This document shows, piece after piece, positions 19,076 to 28,133 of a stretch of DNA of 64,000 nucleotides. Each line of letters starts with the position of its first letter. The first letter of the stretch is position 1. Under the pieces are notes generated by a model that had not been told where the DNA came from, did not search any database, and worked only from the letters and a program-made list of their open reading frames with translations. The position numbers and the translations under genes were made by a program. Source of the DNA: DASWJS01 sp036397035 (GTDB lineage Bacteria > Actinomycetota > AC-67); NCBI GenBank assembly GCA_036397035.1, contig DASWJS010000031.1, positions 62,001-126,000 of the forward strand. The letters run 5' to 3'.

Positions 19076-19957
19076 TCAGGCCGTGGCTTCGGCCTGCGAG
19101 GCGAGGTGGGCGCTGGTGAGCGCCAGGGCCTCGGCGTACAGGCGCGTGCCGTGCGAGGTGTCCTTGTAGTGGATCGTGCCGGGATCGAAGGTCGGCAGGA
19201 CCTCGATGTCCGCCTGGCCGGCGTAGCGCTTCAAATCCAGGGTCGCGCGAGCGGCGCGCGAGTGAGCGAAGGCGCGGAGCAGGACGCCGAACGCGCCGCG
19301 GGTCGGAAGCTCGCTCCCGTTGCTCGCGCAATACAAGACGTAGATCTTCGTTGCGCCCAGCTCGACCGCGCGCGAGATCGGGACGTTGTTGACGATGCCG
19401 CCGTCGGTGAACCGCTCGCCGTCGATCTCGACGGTGGGGAACAGGCCGGGCAGCGCGGTAGACGCCAGGATCGCGGGCGCGATCGGGCCGTGCTCGAACC
19501 ACGTCTCCTCACCGGTGCGCATGTTGGCCGCGCACACCGAAAGCGGCACGGGCATCTGCTCGAAGTTCTGCGCCGCCACCTTGTCGATCAGCGCGCGGAT
19601 GCCGGAGTTGGGGTAGAGGTGATCGCCGCGCAGCACCACCGAGAGCGCGCGGGAGACCGAAGAGCCGGGGAAGATGTCTTCGCTCTTCAGTCCGAGCCAT
19701 GTGCGCTTCAGGCAGTCGACGCCGTCCATGTCGGGCCGCGCCGCGATCGCCGCGCCGTTCAGCGCGCCGACGCTCGCGCCGACGATCAGGTCCGGGACGA
19801 TGCCGGCGCCGATGAGCGCTTCGAGCTGGCCGACTTGCATCGCGCCGAGCACCCCGCCGCCGGACAGGACGAACGCGACCTTGTCCTTCTTGCGTGCGCG
19901 GGAGCCCCGCACCCTGCCCCGGATGCCACTCACGACTCGTCCCATGTCCATCGTCAT
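19076..19957 (-). CDS. Patatin-like phospholipase
   Basis: 293 residues. The patatin Ser/Asp dyad is present: oxyanion loop GGGVLGAMQ near residue 33, nucleophile elbow GASVG near 60, and catalytic DGG near 190. These enzymes hydrolyse acyl esters of membrane lipids in the cytoplasm or at the membrane. Three in-frame ATGs lie close together at the start (19957, 19951, 19945); the first is used here, but none has a clear ribosome site. It faces sodX with a 3 bp gap. Confidence 0.88.
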   Translation of the reverse strand: MTMDMGRVVSGIRGRVRGSRARKKDKVAFVLSGGGVLGAMQVGQLEALIGAGIVPDLIVGASVGALNGAAIAARPDMDGVDCLKRTWLGLKSEDIFPGSSVSRALSVVLRGDHLYPNSGIRALIDKVAAQNFEQMPVPLSVCAANMRTGEETWFEHGPIAPAILASTALPGLFPTVEIDGERFTDGGIVNNVPISRAVELGATKIYVLYCASNGSELPTRGAFGVLLRAFAHSRAARATLDLKRYAGQADIEVLPTFDPGTIHYKDTSHGTRLYAEALALTSAHLASQAEATA

Positions 19958-20101
19958 CTACGGTGGTAATCGGCTGCTACCGGTGGCTCCTTTCGTTTTG
20001 CATAACGCCTTTGAGCCACGAAACGTTGCGTGACCTGGGACTTCCGGCCCATCTGAAGGCCGCGAAGCCGGGCGAACCGGGCGCGCCCCCGCCGCCGGGG
20101 C

Positions 20102-21655
20102 CTAGTTGCGCCCGAGCTGGGTGACCTTCTCCACGACCCAGCCGAACTCGTCGCCTTCGCGGATCGCGAGGCGGACGCGAAGGCCTTCGACGCGCACGAC
20201 GAACACCCGCGCGCGGCGCCCGCCCTCCTCCACGACCGCGCGCCAGTCGATCTGCTCGATCGGGAGTTCGTGGCCGCCCACGACGAGCGCGCGCGGCTCT
20301 TCGTCGGCGCGCCCACCGGCGTAGGCGCGAACCGTCACGTACTCGCCGGGTTGCAGTAGCTCCAGCGTTCGGGGCTGGTAGCCGACACCGCGAAGCCACC
20401 GTTCCCATGCGGTGAAGGCGGCGGCGGCGGCCAGGTAGAGCACGCCCACGGTCGCGATCAGGCCCGGGGTGCTCGCCGACGAAGCGTAACCGATCGCGGT
20501 CAGCCCGACGCCGGTCACGCGGGCGATGTTGAACACCATGTCGTAGGCCGCGAAGGCGCGGCCGCGCAGCGCGTCGGCCATCTCCTCCTGCACGATCGTG
20601 TCGACCGGGATCTTCGCGAACGCGTAGCTGATTCCGATCACGAACGTGGCGACGCCGAGGCGCGACCGCGCGACCGTGCCTCCCGCGGCGGAGAAGACTC
20701 CGGCCGCGGCGATCACGAAGCCGATCACGACCAGGAAGTCGTGCCGGATCCAGCGCCCCGCCCACGGCACGACGACGACGCCCACCCCGATGCCGATGCC
20801 GAGCACGCCCAGCAGCACGCTCACCGCGCCGACTTCGAGGCCGAGCGTCACGAGCACGGCGTGCGCGAGCACGGCGCTGATGACGCCGACGAGGAGCTGC
20901 ACGGCGATGATCGCGCTCAGGCCGTAGGCGACGCGGTGGTCGCGGCGCACGGCTCGCAATCCTTCGAGCATCTGCGCGAGGACCTCCTTCGCCTCGTCGA
21001 GCAGCGGCGCGCGGCTCGGGAGCAGACCGCGGTGGACGGGCACCCGCCGCGCGGTCGCCGCGCTGATCGCGAAGGCGACCGCCGCCAGCAGCGCCGCACG
21101 CGTCCCGCCGACCAGGTTGGCGAGCACCGCGCCCACGGTGAACCCGAGCACGTTCGCCACGCTCCCGCCGGTCGAAGACACGGAGTTGGCCACGAGCAGG
21201 TCGTCCTCAGGGACGAGCTGCGGCAACACGGCCGAGAGCGTGGAGAGGAAGAAGCGGTTCGCCGACAGCACGACGAGCACGACGAGGTAGAACGACAGGC
21301 TGTCGGTCCCGATCGCCGCCGCGACGGGAAGCAGGGCCGCGACGACCGCGCGCAGGAGCGGCACGCGGACGAGGATCCGGCGCCGCTCCCAGCGATCGAT
21401 GAACACGCCGCTGAACGGGGAGACCATGCTGAACGGGATGAGCGTGAAGACACTCAGCAGGAACAGGCGCGCGGCCGGGTTGGTCCCCGGCTCGTCGAAG
21501 AGCAGGATGTCGACCGCGGCGAGCTGGAAGACGCCGTCGCCGAACTGCGAGACGATGCGGGCGCTGAAGAACCGCCGGAACCCGTCGCGCGAGAAGATCT
21601 CGCGGTAGCGCTCGACCGTCGAGACCGACGCGCGCGCAGGCGGAGCGTCCGTCGT
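20102..21655 (-). CDS. MFS transporter with no ordinary start codon
   Basis: About 517 residues from the codon after the ino1 stop. The first 76 codons clearly belong: they read FRRFFSARIVSQFGDGVFQL, a typical first MFS helix, then the motif-A loop GVFIDRWERRR. Yet this part has no ATG, GTG or TTG; the first ATG (21427) would delete helices 1-2. The frame is the same as ino1 and separated from it only by TAG (21658-21656). GAGGG lies 7 nt before the ACG codon at 21655, so ACG initiation, stop readthrough or a sequencing error are the options. A non-membrane C-terminal domain (about the last 90 residues) is added. Substrate unknown. Confidence 0.8.
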   Translation of the reverse strand, partial: TTDAPPARASVSTVERYREIFSRDGFRRFFSARIVSQFGDGVFQLAAVDILLFDEPGTNPAARLFLLSVFTLIPFSMVSPFSGVFIDRWERRRILVRVPLLRAVVAALLPVAAAIGTDSLSFYLVVLVVLSANRFFLSTLSAVLPQLVPEDDLLVANSVSSTGGSVANVLGFTVGAVLANLVGGTRAALLAAVAFAISAATARRVPVHRGLLPSRAPLLDEAKEVLAQMLEGLRAVRRDHRVAYGLSAIIAVQLLVGVISAVLAHAVLVTLGLEVGAVSVLLGVLGIGIGVGVVVVPWAGRWIRHDFLVVIGFVIAAAGVFSAAGGTVARSRLGVATFVIGISYAFAKIPVDTIVQEEMADALRGRAFAAYDMVFNIARVTGVGLTAIGYASSASTPGLIATVGVLYLAAAAAFTAWERWLRGVGYQPRTLELLQPGEYVTVRAYAGGRADEEPRALVVGGHELPIEQIDWRAVVEEGGRRARVFVVRVEGLRVRLAIREGDEFGWVVEKVTQLGRN

Positions 21656-22792
21656 CTACCGGCCCTCTGTCGCGAGCGCTTCCAGGGACGTGTGGCCGTG
21701 GCCGTTGCGCTCGGCCCCGCCCACGATGAAGTCCTCGACCATCTGGTGCGCGACGTCGTCGGGGTACTGCACCGGCGGCGACTTCATGAAGTAGGCGCTC
21801 GGGCCGATGAGCGGCCCGCCGATCTTGCGCTCGAGCGCGATCTTGGCCAGACGCACGGCGTCGATCACGACGCCGGCCGAGTTGGGCGAGTCCCACACCT
21901 CGAGCTTGACCTCCGCGGTCAGCGGGACGTCGCCGAACGCGCGTCCTTCGACCCGGATGTGCGCCCACTTGCGATCCTCGAGCCACGGCACGTGGTCCGA
22001 GGGGCCGATGTGGATGTCGCCTCGCGCGATGTCGCCGGTCATGTTGGACGTGACGGCCTGCGTCTTGGAGATCTTCTTCGACAGGAGCCGCTCACGCTCC
22101 AGCATGTTCATGAAGTCCATGTTGCCGCCGAAGTTGAGCTGGTAGGTGCGGTCGATCTTCACGCCGCGGTCCTCGAACAGCTTCGCAAGCGTCCGGTGCA
22201 CGATCGTCGAGCCGACCTGGCTCTTGATGTCGTCGCCGATGATCGGCACGGGCGCGTCGCGGAATCGCTGCGCCCAGGCGGGCGTCGACGCGATGAAGAC
22301 CGGCATGCAATTGACGAACGCGACACCGGCGGCGAGCGCGGCCTCGGCGTAGAACCGAGCGGCCTCTTCGCTCCCCACCGGCAGGTAGGACACCAGCACG
22401 TCGGCGCGCGCCTCGCGCAGCGCGGCGGTCACGTCGACCGGCTCGCGCGAGGACTCCTCGATCACCTCGCGGTAGTAGCGCCCGAGCCCGTCCAGCGTCG
22501 GGCCGCGCTGGACCTCGACGCCCAGCGGCGGCACGTCGGCAAACCGGATCGTGTTGTTCGGCTCGGTCACGAGCGCCTCGGCCAAGTCGCGTCCGACCTT
22601 CTTGGCGTCCACGTCGAAGGCCGCGACGAACTCCACGTCCCGAACGTGGAGGCCGCCTAGGTCCACGTGCATCAAGCCGGGGACGTCGAGCGCCGGGTCG
22701 GCATCCGCGTAGTAGCGCACCCCTTGCACCAGCGAGGAGGCGCAGTTGCCGGCGCCGACGATCGCGACGCGAACCGTGCGAGTGTTGGACAT
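21656..22792 (-). CDS. ino1: myo-Inositol-1-phosphate synthase
   Basis: 378 residues. NAD-dependent conversion of glucose 6-phosphate to inositol 1-phosphate, the entry to phosphatidylinositol, mycothiol and inositol-linked envelope lipids in actinobacteria. NAD-binding VAIVGAGNCASSL at residues 9-21, and family motifs NFGGNMDFMNM and SNMTGDIARGD. Shine-Dalgarno GGAGG is close to the ATG. It lies 9 bp after padR, and the padR-ino1 adjacency is conserved (Rv0047c-Rv0046c). Confidence 0.97.
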   Translation of the reverse strand: MSNTRTVRVAIVGAGNCASSLVQGVRYYADADPALDVPGLMHVDLGGLHVRDVEFVAAFDVDAKKVGRDLAEALVTEPNNTIRFADVPPLGVEVQRGPTLDGLGRYYREVIEESSREPVDVTAALREARADVLVSYLPVGSEEAARFYAEAALAAGVAFVNCMPVFIASTPAWAQRFRDAPVPIIGDDIKSQVGSTIVHRTLAKLFEDRGVKIDRTYQLNFGGNMDFMNMLERERLLSKKISKTQAVTSNMTGDIARGDIHIGPSDHVPWLEDRKWAHIRVEGRAFGDVPLTAEVKLEVWDSPNSAGVVIDAVRLAKIALERKIGGPLIGPSAYFMKSPPVQYPDDVAHQMVEDFIVGGAERNGHGHTSLEALATEGR

Positions 22793-22801
22793 TGTCTCCT
22801 C

Positions 22802-23443
22802 CTAGCCCCGTTCGATGGCGGCGTGGGGATCGACCGCCGCCGGGGGGCGAGCTGCGCGCTCGGTGCGACGCACCGAGCGCTCTGCCTTCCGGACCGCTTT
22901 CTTCTTGGCGCGCACGCGAGCCTTGACGTCCGCGCGCCGCTCCACTTCCAGTTGGGTGTCGAGCCACGAGATCTCGTGCTCGGTCTCGCGCTCGCCGTAG
23001 CGCATCAACTCAAGCGAGTAGTTGTCGACCCGTTCCTTCAGGTTCACCAGGCTGGCCTTCATGCGCTCGAGCTGGTCGAGCAGGTAGGACCGCCGCCGCT
23101 CGAGCAGCCGCCGCCTGGTCTCCGGCCGCGTGTATCGGAAGAACGCAAGCCGCAGCAGGAAGGCCTCGCGGTCCTCGGTGGCGTGCGAGCCGCCCTCTTC
23201 CAGCAGCGTCTCGAACATCGACTCGCCGGCCGGCGTGATCCGGTAAATCTTCTTGCGTCGGCTCGCGCCTTCGTCGGCCTGGACCTCGATCGCGTCGTCG
23301 CGCTCCAGCCTGCCGAGCGTGGGGTAGACCGAGCCGTAGGAGAACTTCCAGGCATGGCCGAGCCGCTCCTCGAGGCGCTTCTTGACCTCGTAGCCGTACA
23401 TCGGCTTTTCTTTGAGCAGTCCGAGGACCGCGAGCTCCAGCAC
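22802..23443 (-). CDS. PadR-family transcriptional regulator
   Basis: 213 residues. Winged-helix domain at about 1-75 with MYGYEVKKRL and GSVYPTLGRLE, then a helical dimerisation domain and a basic Lys/Arg-rich tail. The GTG at 23443 is chosen because AAGGAG precedes it by 9 nt and the fold begins there; the open frame continues upstream without similarity. A perfect inverted repeat lies just upstream (23466-23494), so it probably represses its own operon with ino1. Confidence 0.92.
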   Translation of the reverse strand: MLELAVLGLLKEKPMYGYEVKKRLEERLGHAWKFSYGSVYPTLGRLERDDAIEVQADEGASRRKKIYRITPAGESMFETLLEEGGSHATEDREAFLLRLAFFRYTRPETRRRLLERRRSYLLDQLERMKASLVNLKERVDNYSLELMRYGERETEHEISWLDTQLEVERRADVKARVRAKKKAVRKAERSVRRTERAARPPAAVDPHAAIERG

Positions 23444-23465
23444 CTGGCGAAACTCCTTCCGGCTC

Positions 23466-23494
23466 GGTCGATATATCGAGCCGATATATCGACC
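23466..23494. promoter_or_regulatory. Probable PadR operator: 13-bp inverted repeat
   Basis: GGTCGATATATCG, spacer AGC, then the exact reverse complement. Each arm also contains its own palindrome CGATATATCG. It ends 23 bp before the padR start codon and covers the likely promoter, as expected for autoregulation of padR-ino1. Confidence 0.85.
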
Positions 23495-23613
23495 GCATCT
23501 ATCATGCCGAGCCGTCGCGCCCAAGTCAAGGAGGCCCGGGTGGCAGAAGGTGTCCGAAACGCCCGATATCGCCCCTGGCCAGCGGAGGCGGTGTGCGGCA
23601 GTATTGGCAGGTC

Positions 23614-23973
23614 ATGGCCACGGTCGACTACCGCCTCGCCCGCCGGGCGCTCCTGGCGAGCCTGCAACGCGGCTCGGTCGCCAAGCACGACGTCTGCGAC
23701 GCCCACCCCGAGCTGCTCCGCGCGGCGAACGGGGTCGGCGAGCGGGTCGGGAGGCCCTGCCCCGTCTGCGACGAGCGCGATCTGCGGGTCGTGTTCTACG
23801 CCTACGGCAAGGAGTTGAAGCGGGAGAACGGCCGTGTGCGGCGCCGCCGGGACCTCGCCGAGCTGGACGCGCGGTTCGACGAGTACGCGTGCTACGTGGT
23901 CGAGGTGTGCACGGGTTGCTCGTGGAACCACCTGGTCCGCTCCTACACGGCCGGTCGCGCCCACGCGGTGTAG
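23614..23973 (+). CDS. DUF5318 zinc-ribbon protein
   Basis: 119 residues starting MATVDYRLARRALL, the typical opening of DUF5318 proteins. A zinc ribbon is formed by CPVC near residue 48 and CTGC near 104. Function unknown, but the gene keeps its place between padR and the class A PBP in many actinobacteria (Rv0049). ATG 23614 is preferred to an in-frame GTG at 23593 because family similarity starts there. Divergent from padR. Confidence 0.85.
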   Translation: MATVDYRLARRALLASLQRGSVAKHDVCDAHPELLRAANGVGERVGRPCPVCDERDLRVVFYAYGKELKRENGRVRRRRDLAELDARFDEYACYVVEVCTGCSWNHLVRSYTAGRAHAV

Positions 23974-24022
23974 GGCCCTGGTTCGGCCGGGCCGCCCCGG
24001 GCGGCTGTAGCCTCCATCCACG

Positions 24023-24667
24023 ATGGGGTCCCCGCGCCTGACGCTGGCCATCGGGTCCGCCGCCGCCGCGGGCGCGATCGCGATGCTGAGCGGCCGTGTG
24101 GACGGGAGCGCGCTCCTTGCCGTTCTGCTGGTGGTGGTCGCGCGCGCGGCTGCTTTGTCGGTCGTCGCCGACTCCGGAGTCGCCGCGCGCGCGACCGGAC
24201 GCGACCACACGCTGACGCTGGCCTGGATCGGGATCCTCGCGATCGCCGCGACGCTGGCGGAGACGACCGGGCTCGCCGCGATGCGCGAACTCCACACCAC
24301 CGACGGGCCCGCGCTCGCGGGCGGCCGGCCGCTCGCCGTCGTCGCGGCCTGGCTCGCGGTGGTCGCGGCGCTCGTGGCGACGGGCCGCTCGACGAGAGCC
24401 TCAGGCCCGGTGAGCGAGGCTCCCACGCCCTTCTCGCGCCTGGAGGCGCTCGCATGGGTGCTGCAGCTCTGGCTCGTCGTCGCGCTCTTCATCGGCCCCA
24501 ACGTCGGCGCGTGGCGTGACGCGGTGCCGTGGGCGGCCGGGATCGTCGGGCTCGGCGCGCTGGGTCTGCTCGCGCGTCCGTGGCTGCGCTGGGAAGTCGT
24601 CGACCGGCTCGCCGTCGCGCTCGCGGGCGCCGGCCTGATCCTGGCATCGATCGGCGGGCCCGCGTGA
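24023..24667 (+). CDS. Multi-pass membrane protein, unknown
   Basis: 214 residues, about seven hydrophobic helices rich in Ala, Val and Leu. No family recognised. ATG 24023 follows TAGCCT by 10 nt. Its TGA overlaps the next GTG (GTGA), and the following gene is in turn coupled to the PBP, so these four genes to 29380 are one transcription unit. A role in wall or envelope assembly is only suggested by context. Confidence 0.7.
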   Translation: MGSPRLTLAIGSAAAAGAIAMLSGRVDGSALLAVLLVVVARAAALSVVADSGVAARATGRDHTLTLAWIGILAIAATLAETTGLAAMRELHTTDGPALAGGRPLAVVAAWLAVVAALVATGRSTRASGPVSEAPTPFSRLEALAWVLQLWLVVALFIGPNVGAWRDAVPWAAGIVGLGALGLLARPWLRWEVVDRLAVALAGAGLILASIGGPA

Positions 24668-26154
24668 CGCTGCTCCTGCTCGCGCCGATCCTCGCGCCGC
24701 TGCTCGGCGCGGCGGCCGTGCTGGCGGTGCGCGAGGCGAAGACGCAACGCGCGGTGGCGCTCGACGCCGCGGTGATCGCCCTCGCGGCGAGCGGCGTCGC
24801 CTTCGCGCGCGTCGTCCTGCGCGAGCCGTTCTCGCTGCGCGGCGTTCAGGGCGATCCGTGGCGGCTCGCGCTCACGACCGCGTGCGCGATGGTGGTGCTC
24901 GTCGCGCTGACGCGGCGCGGGCACGCGGCGGGGACGTACGCGAGCCTTCCGGCCGCGCTCGCCGCCGCCGCCCTGTCGCTGCTGTCGACGAACACGCTCG
25001 TGACGCTGCTCGGCCTGGTCGCGACCACGGCGGCGCTGGGGACCGGGGCGTATGCGGCCGGGGACCGGGGGGTGGGCCGCGCGGTGCTCGTCGCGGCGTC
25101 GAGCGACGTCCTGATCGGGATCGGCCTGGTGCTGTCGTCCGCCGACGGCATGTTGACGCCTCCCCAGCCGGCAGGCGCCGCGTCGTTCCTGCTGCTGGGC
25201 GGCGCGCTGCTGCGGGCCGGCGTGATCGAGCGGCTGTGGGGCTCGCGTGTCGAAGGTCACCCGGGCCTGGACGGCGTGCGAAGCGGACCGCTGCGCCTGC
25301 AGGGGCTCTTCGTCGCGGCGTGGGTCGGGTCGACGACGGGTTGGATCGAGCTTGCCGCCGGCGCGTGCGCCGTCGCGGCCGCGCTCGCCGCGCGCCGGGC
25401 GGCGCGTTCCACGCACGCCGGCAGCGCCTTGGGCGCGAGCGCCGGGCTGTTCCTCGCCGGCGCGGCGATCGGCGGGCAGAGCGTCCGCTGGGGCATGGTG
25501 CTGCTCGCCGCCGGAATCGTCGCGGGCGCGGTGCTCGCCGCCGCGGGGCGAAGCGACCTCGGCGCGGCGACGATCGGGGCCGCTCCGCTCGGCGCGTCGA
25601 TCGCAGGCGGCGTCCTGATCGTCGACGGCGCGTTCGCGCGCGCCGCGGTGGATTCCTGGTTCTGGCTGGTCGCGTTCCCGCTCGGAGCGGCGCTGGTGTG
25701 GCTCGGCCAGGCGGGCGCGCGCGGCTTCCGCCGAGCCTCGGCCGGTCGCGCGCAGACGGTGCTCGCGGGCGCGATGCTCGCGCTGGTCGCGGCGGCGGCC
25801 GTGCTGCCGGGACGGGTGCTGGAGGTGCTCGGCGACCACGCCGCACAAGCGGCCGGCGCGGCCGCGCCGTCGCCCTTCGACCCGGGCGCGGTCGCTCCGG
25901 CGATCGGCGACGGAATCGGCATCCTGTTCGCGGGAGCGGGCGTCGTCGGCGTGCTCGGCGTGCTGCTCGCCGGCGGGCGCGCTCTGCTGACGCCCGCGCC
26001 CGTCGCAGAGCACGCCGTCGACCCGGGCGCGGTCGCCGGCGCGGACGGACGCGGCGCCGACGCGATGGCGATGCTCCCGGTCTTCACGATCGCGATCGCG
26101 ATCGGCATCGCAGCCGTCCTGTTCCGGATCGGGCTCACCCGGGGATTCCTGTGA
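24664..26154 (+). CDS. Large polytopic membrane protein, unknown
   Basis: 496 residues with a dozen or more membrane helices, very rich in Ala and Gly. The general layout recalls membrane subunits of NADH dehydrogenase/antiporter type, but I see no diagnostic motif and do not assign it. GTG 24664 overlaps the stop of the previous gene and its own stop overlaps the PBP start (both GTGA). Confidence 0.7.
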   Translation: MTLLLLAPILAPLLGAAAVLAVREAKTQRAVALDAAVIALAASGVAFARVVLREPFSLRGVQGDPWRLALTTACAMVVLVALTRRGHAAGTYASLPAALAAAALSLLSTNTLVTLLGLVATTAALGTGAYAAGDRGVGRAVLVAASSDVLIGIGLVLSSADGMLTPPQPAGAASFLLLGGALLRAGVIERLWGSRVEGHPGLDGVRSGPLRLQGLFVAAWVGSTTGWIELAAGACAVAAALAARRAARSTHAGSALGASAGLFLAGAAIGGQSVRWGMVLLAAGIVAGAVLAAAGRSDLGAATIGAAPLGASIAGGVLIVDGAFARAAVDSWFWLVAFPLGAALVWLGQAGARGFRRASAGRAQTVLAGAMLALVAAAAVLPGRVLEVLGDHAAQAAGAAAPSPFDPGAVAPAIGDGIGILFAGAGVVGVLGVLLAGGRALLTPAPVAEHAVDPGAVAGADGRGADAMAMLPVFTIAIAIGIAAVLFRIGLTRGFL

Positions 26155-28133
26155 CCGAGCGGTCCCGCAGGCGCCGCTGGCTGCGGCGCCTGCTCCTCGC
26201 CGGGCTGCTGCTGTCGGTTGCGTTCGCGCTGTTCGTCGCCGCGCTCTACGCGCTGCTGCGCATCCCGCAACCGTCGGACCTGGCCGGCGCGCAGGCGGTG
26301 GAAGTGGTGGACCATCAGGGCAGGCGCATCGGGCGCATTCATGCCGGGGCCGACCGCGTGAGCGTCCCGCTGTCGGACGTTCCGATGGACCTGCGCAACG
26401 CGGTGATCGCGACCGAGGACCGGACCTTCTACGAGCACCGCGGCGTCGCGCCCACCTCGATCCTCCGCGCGGCGTTCGCCAACCTCGTCGCGCGCCGCAC
26501 CGTCCAGGGCGGGAGCACGATCACTCAGCAGTACGTCAAGAACGCCTTCGTCGGCGACGACCGTTCGGTCTGGCGCAAGACGAAGGAAGCCGTGCTCGCG
26601 CTGAAGCTGGAACGGCAGCGGTCCAAAGACGAGATCCTGAGCGACTACCTGAACACGATCTACTTCGGGCGCGGGGCCTACGGGGTCGAAGCCGCGTCGC
26701 GGACGTACTTCGGGCATTCGGTCAAGGACCTCACGCTCCCGCAGTCGGCGCTGCTCGCCGGGATGATCCAGGCGCCCGAGTCCTACGACCCCGCCGTCGA
26801 CGCCGATGCCGCCCGCGCGCGCCGCGACGACGTGCTGGACTTCATGGTTCGCGACGACTTCCTGACCGAGCGGGAGGCCGTTCGCGCGAAGCGCGCGGAC
26901 GTGCGCGTGCGCAAGCGGCGGCCGGGCGGCTTGGCGCCGCACTTCCTGGAGGAGGTGCGGTTGGAGCTGGAGCAGGCGATCGGTCCGAGCGCGCTCTACC
27001 GTGGCGGCGTGGTCGTGCGCGTCACGCTCGACCGGACCATGCAGCACGCTGCGGAACGCGCGGTGCGCTCGGTCTACGACAGGCGGAGCGATCCCGAGGC
27101 GGCGCTCGTCGCGATCGATCCGGCGACCGGGGCGGTGCGCGCGATGGTCGGCGCGCGAAACTTCTCCAGCCGCGAGTTCGACATCGCCGTCGACGGCCGT
27201 CGCCAGCCCGGGAGCACGTTCAAAGTTGCGGTGCTGGCGCGCGCGCTCGCGGAGGGCATCGAGCCCGATCGCACGTATCCCGCGCCTGCGACGATCACGA
27301 TCCCCACCGACAGCGGGCCCTGGAAGGTCGCCAACTACGATCGCGCATCGCACGGGACGCTGACGATCCGGCGCGCGACCGAGTTGAGCGTGAACACCGT
27401 CTTCGCGCAGCTCATCGACGACGTCGGACCGGACGGCGTCGCGAGCGTCGCCGAGGCGATGGGCATCGATCGCGAGGTTCCCGCCCTGCACGCGCTCGCG
27501 CTGGGGAGCTTCGAGGTCACGCCGCTGGAGCTGACGACGATGTACGCGACGCTCGCGGGCCGGGGCGTCTATCACAGCCCGAGCTTGATCGAGCGCGTGG
27601 TCGACGCCGGCGGCGGGACGATCTTCACGCCCGTCCGGGTGTCCGAGCGCACCTTGGCCCGCCGCGTCGCCGACGAGACGAACCTGATCCTCCAGGGCGT
27701 GATCGAGAACGGCACCGGCGCGTCGGCCGCCATCGGCCGCCCCGCGGCGGGCAAGACGGGCACGACGGAGAACTTCCGCGACGCGTGGTTCGCCGGCTAC
27801 ACCCGCGACCTCGTCGCCGTCGTCTGGAACGGCTACGCGGGAGGTCGCAAGACGATGAGCGACGTGCGCGGCCGGTCGGTCACGGGCGGCTCGTTCCCCG
27901 CGCAGATGTGGGCGGCGTTCATGCGCGAAGCGCTGGAGGACGTGCGTCCGCGCCCGTTCCCGATCCCCTCCGAGCCCGCTCCCTCGAGCACGGTCGTCGA
28001 GGTTCCGAGCAGCTCGCCGCCGGGCGGCTCGCCGTCGAGTCCCCCTCCGAGCCCGGCGCCGTCGAGCCCCGCGCCCTCGCCGACGCCCACGGCAACCGTG
28101 TCGCCCGCGCCGACGAAGACGTCCAAGCCGTGA
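26151..28133 (+). CDS. ponA: Class A penicillin-binding protein
   Basis: 660 residues: short basic cytoplasmic tail, one membrane helix (about 13-38), GT51 glycosyltransferase (EDRTFYEHRG near 85, GGSTITQQYVKN near 121) and transpeptidase with STFK near 353, SVN near 412 and KTGT near 533. It polymerises and cross-links peptidoglycan outside the membrane. The last 70 residues are a Pro/Ser/Thr-rich tail, common in actinobacterial PonA. Position before a GT87 gene and rpsF matches ponA1 (Rv0050). Confidence 0.96.
   Translation: MTERSRRRRWLRRLLLAGLLLSVAFALFVAALYALLRIPQPSDLAGAQAVEVVDHQGRRIGRIHAGADRVSVPLSDVPMDLRNAVIATEDRTFYEHRGVAPTSILRAAFANLVARRTVQGGSTITQQYVKNAFVGDDRSVWRKTKEAVLALKLERQRSKDEILSDYLNTIYFGRGAYGVEAASRTYFGHSVKDLTLPQSALLAGMIQAPESYDPAVDADAARARRDDVLDFMVRDDFLTEREAVRAKRADVRVRKRRPGGLAPHFLEEVRLELEQAIGPSALYRGGVVVRVTLDRTMQHAAERAVRSVYDRRSDPEAALVAIDPATGAVRAMVGARNFSSREFDIAVDGRRQPGSTFKVAVLARALAEGIEPDRTYPAPATITIPTDSGPWKVANYDRASHGTLTIRRATELSVNTVFAQLIDDVGPDGVASVAEAMGIDREVPALHALALGSFEVTPLELTTMYATLAGRGVYHSPSLIERVVDAGGGTIFTPVRVSERTLARRVADETNLILQGVIENGTGASAAIGRPAAGKTGTTENFRDAWFAGYTRDLVAVVWNGYAGGRKTMSDVRGRSVTGGSFPAQMWAAFMREALEDVRPRPFPIPSEPAPSSTVVEVPSSSPPGGSPSSPPPSPAPSSPAPSPTPTATVSPAPTKTSKP

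Noticed and set aside
19958..20101. GTGGCTC/GAGCCAC hairpin between the patatin and MFS genes
   Set aside because: Only a 7-bp stem with a loop of more than 20 nt and no U-run; too weak for a terminator or operator call.
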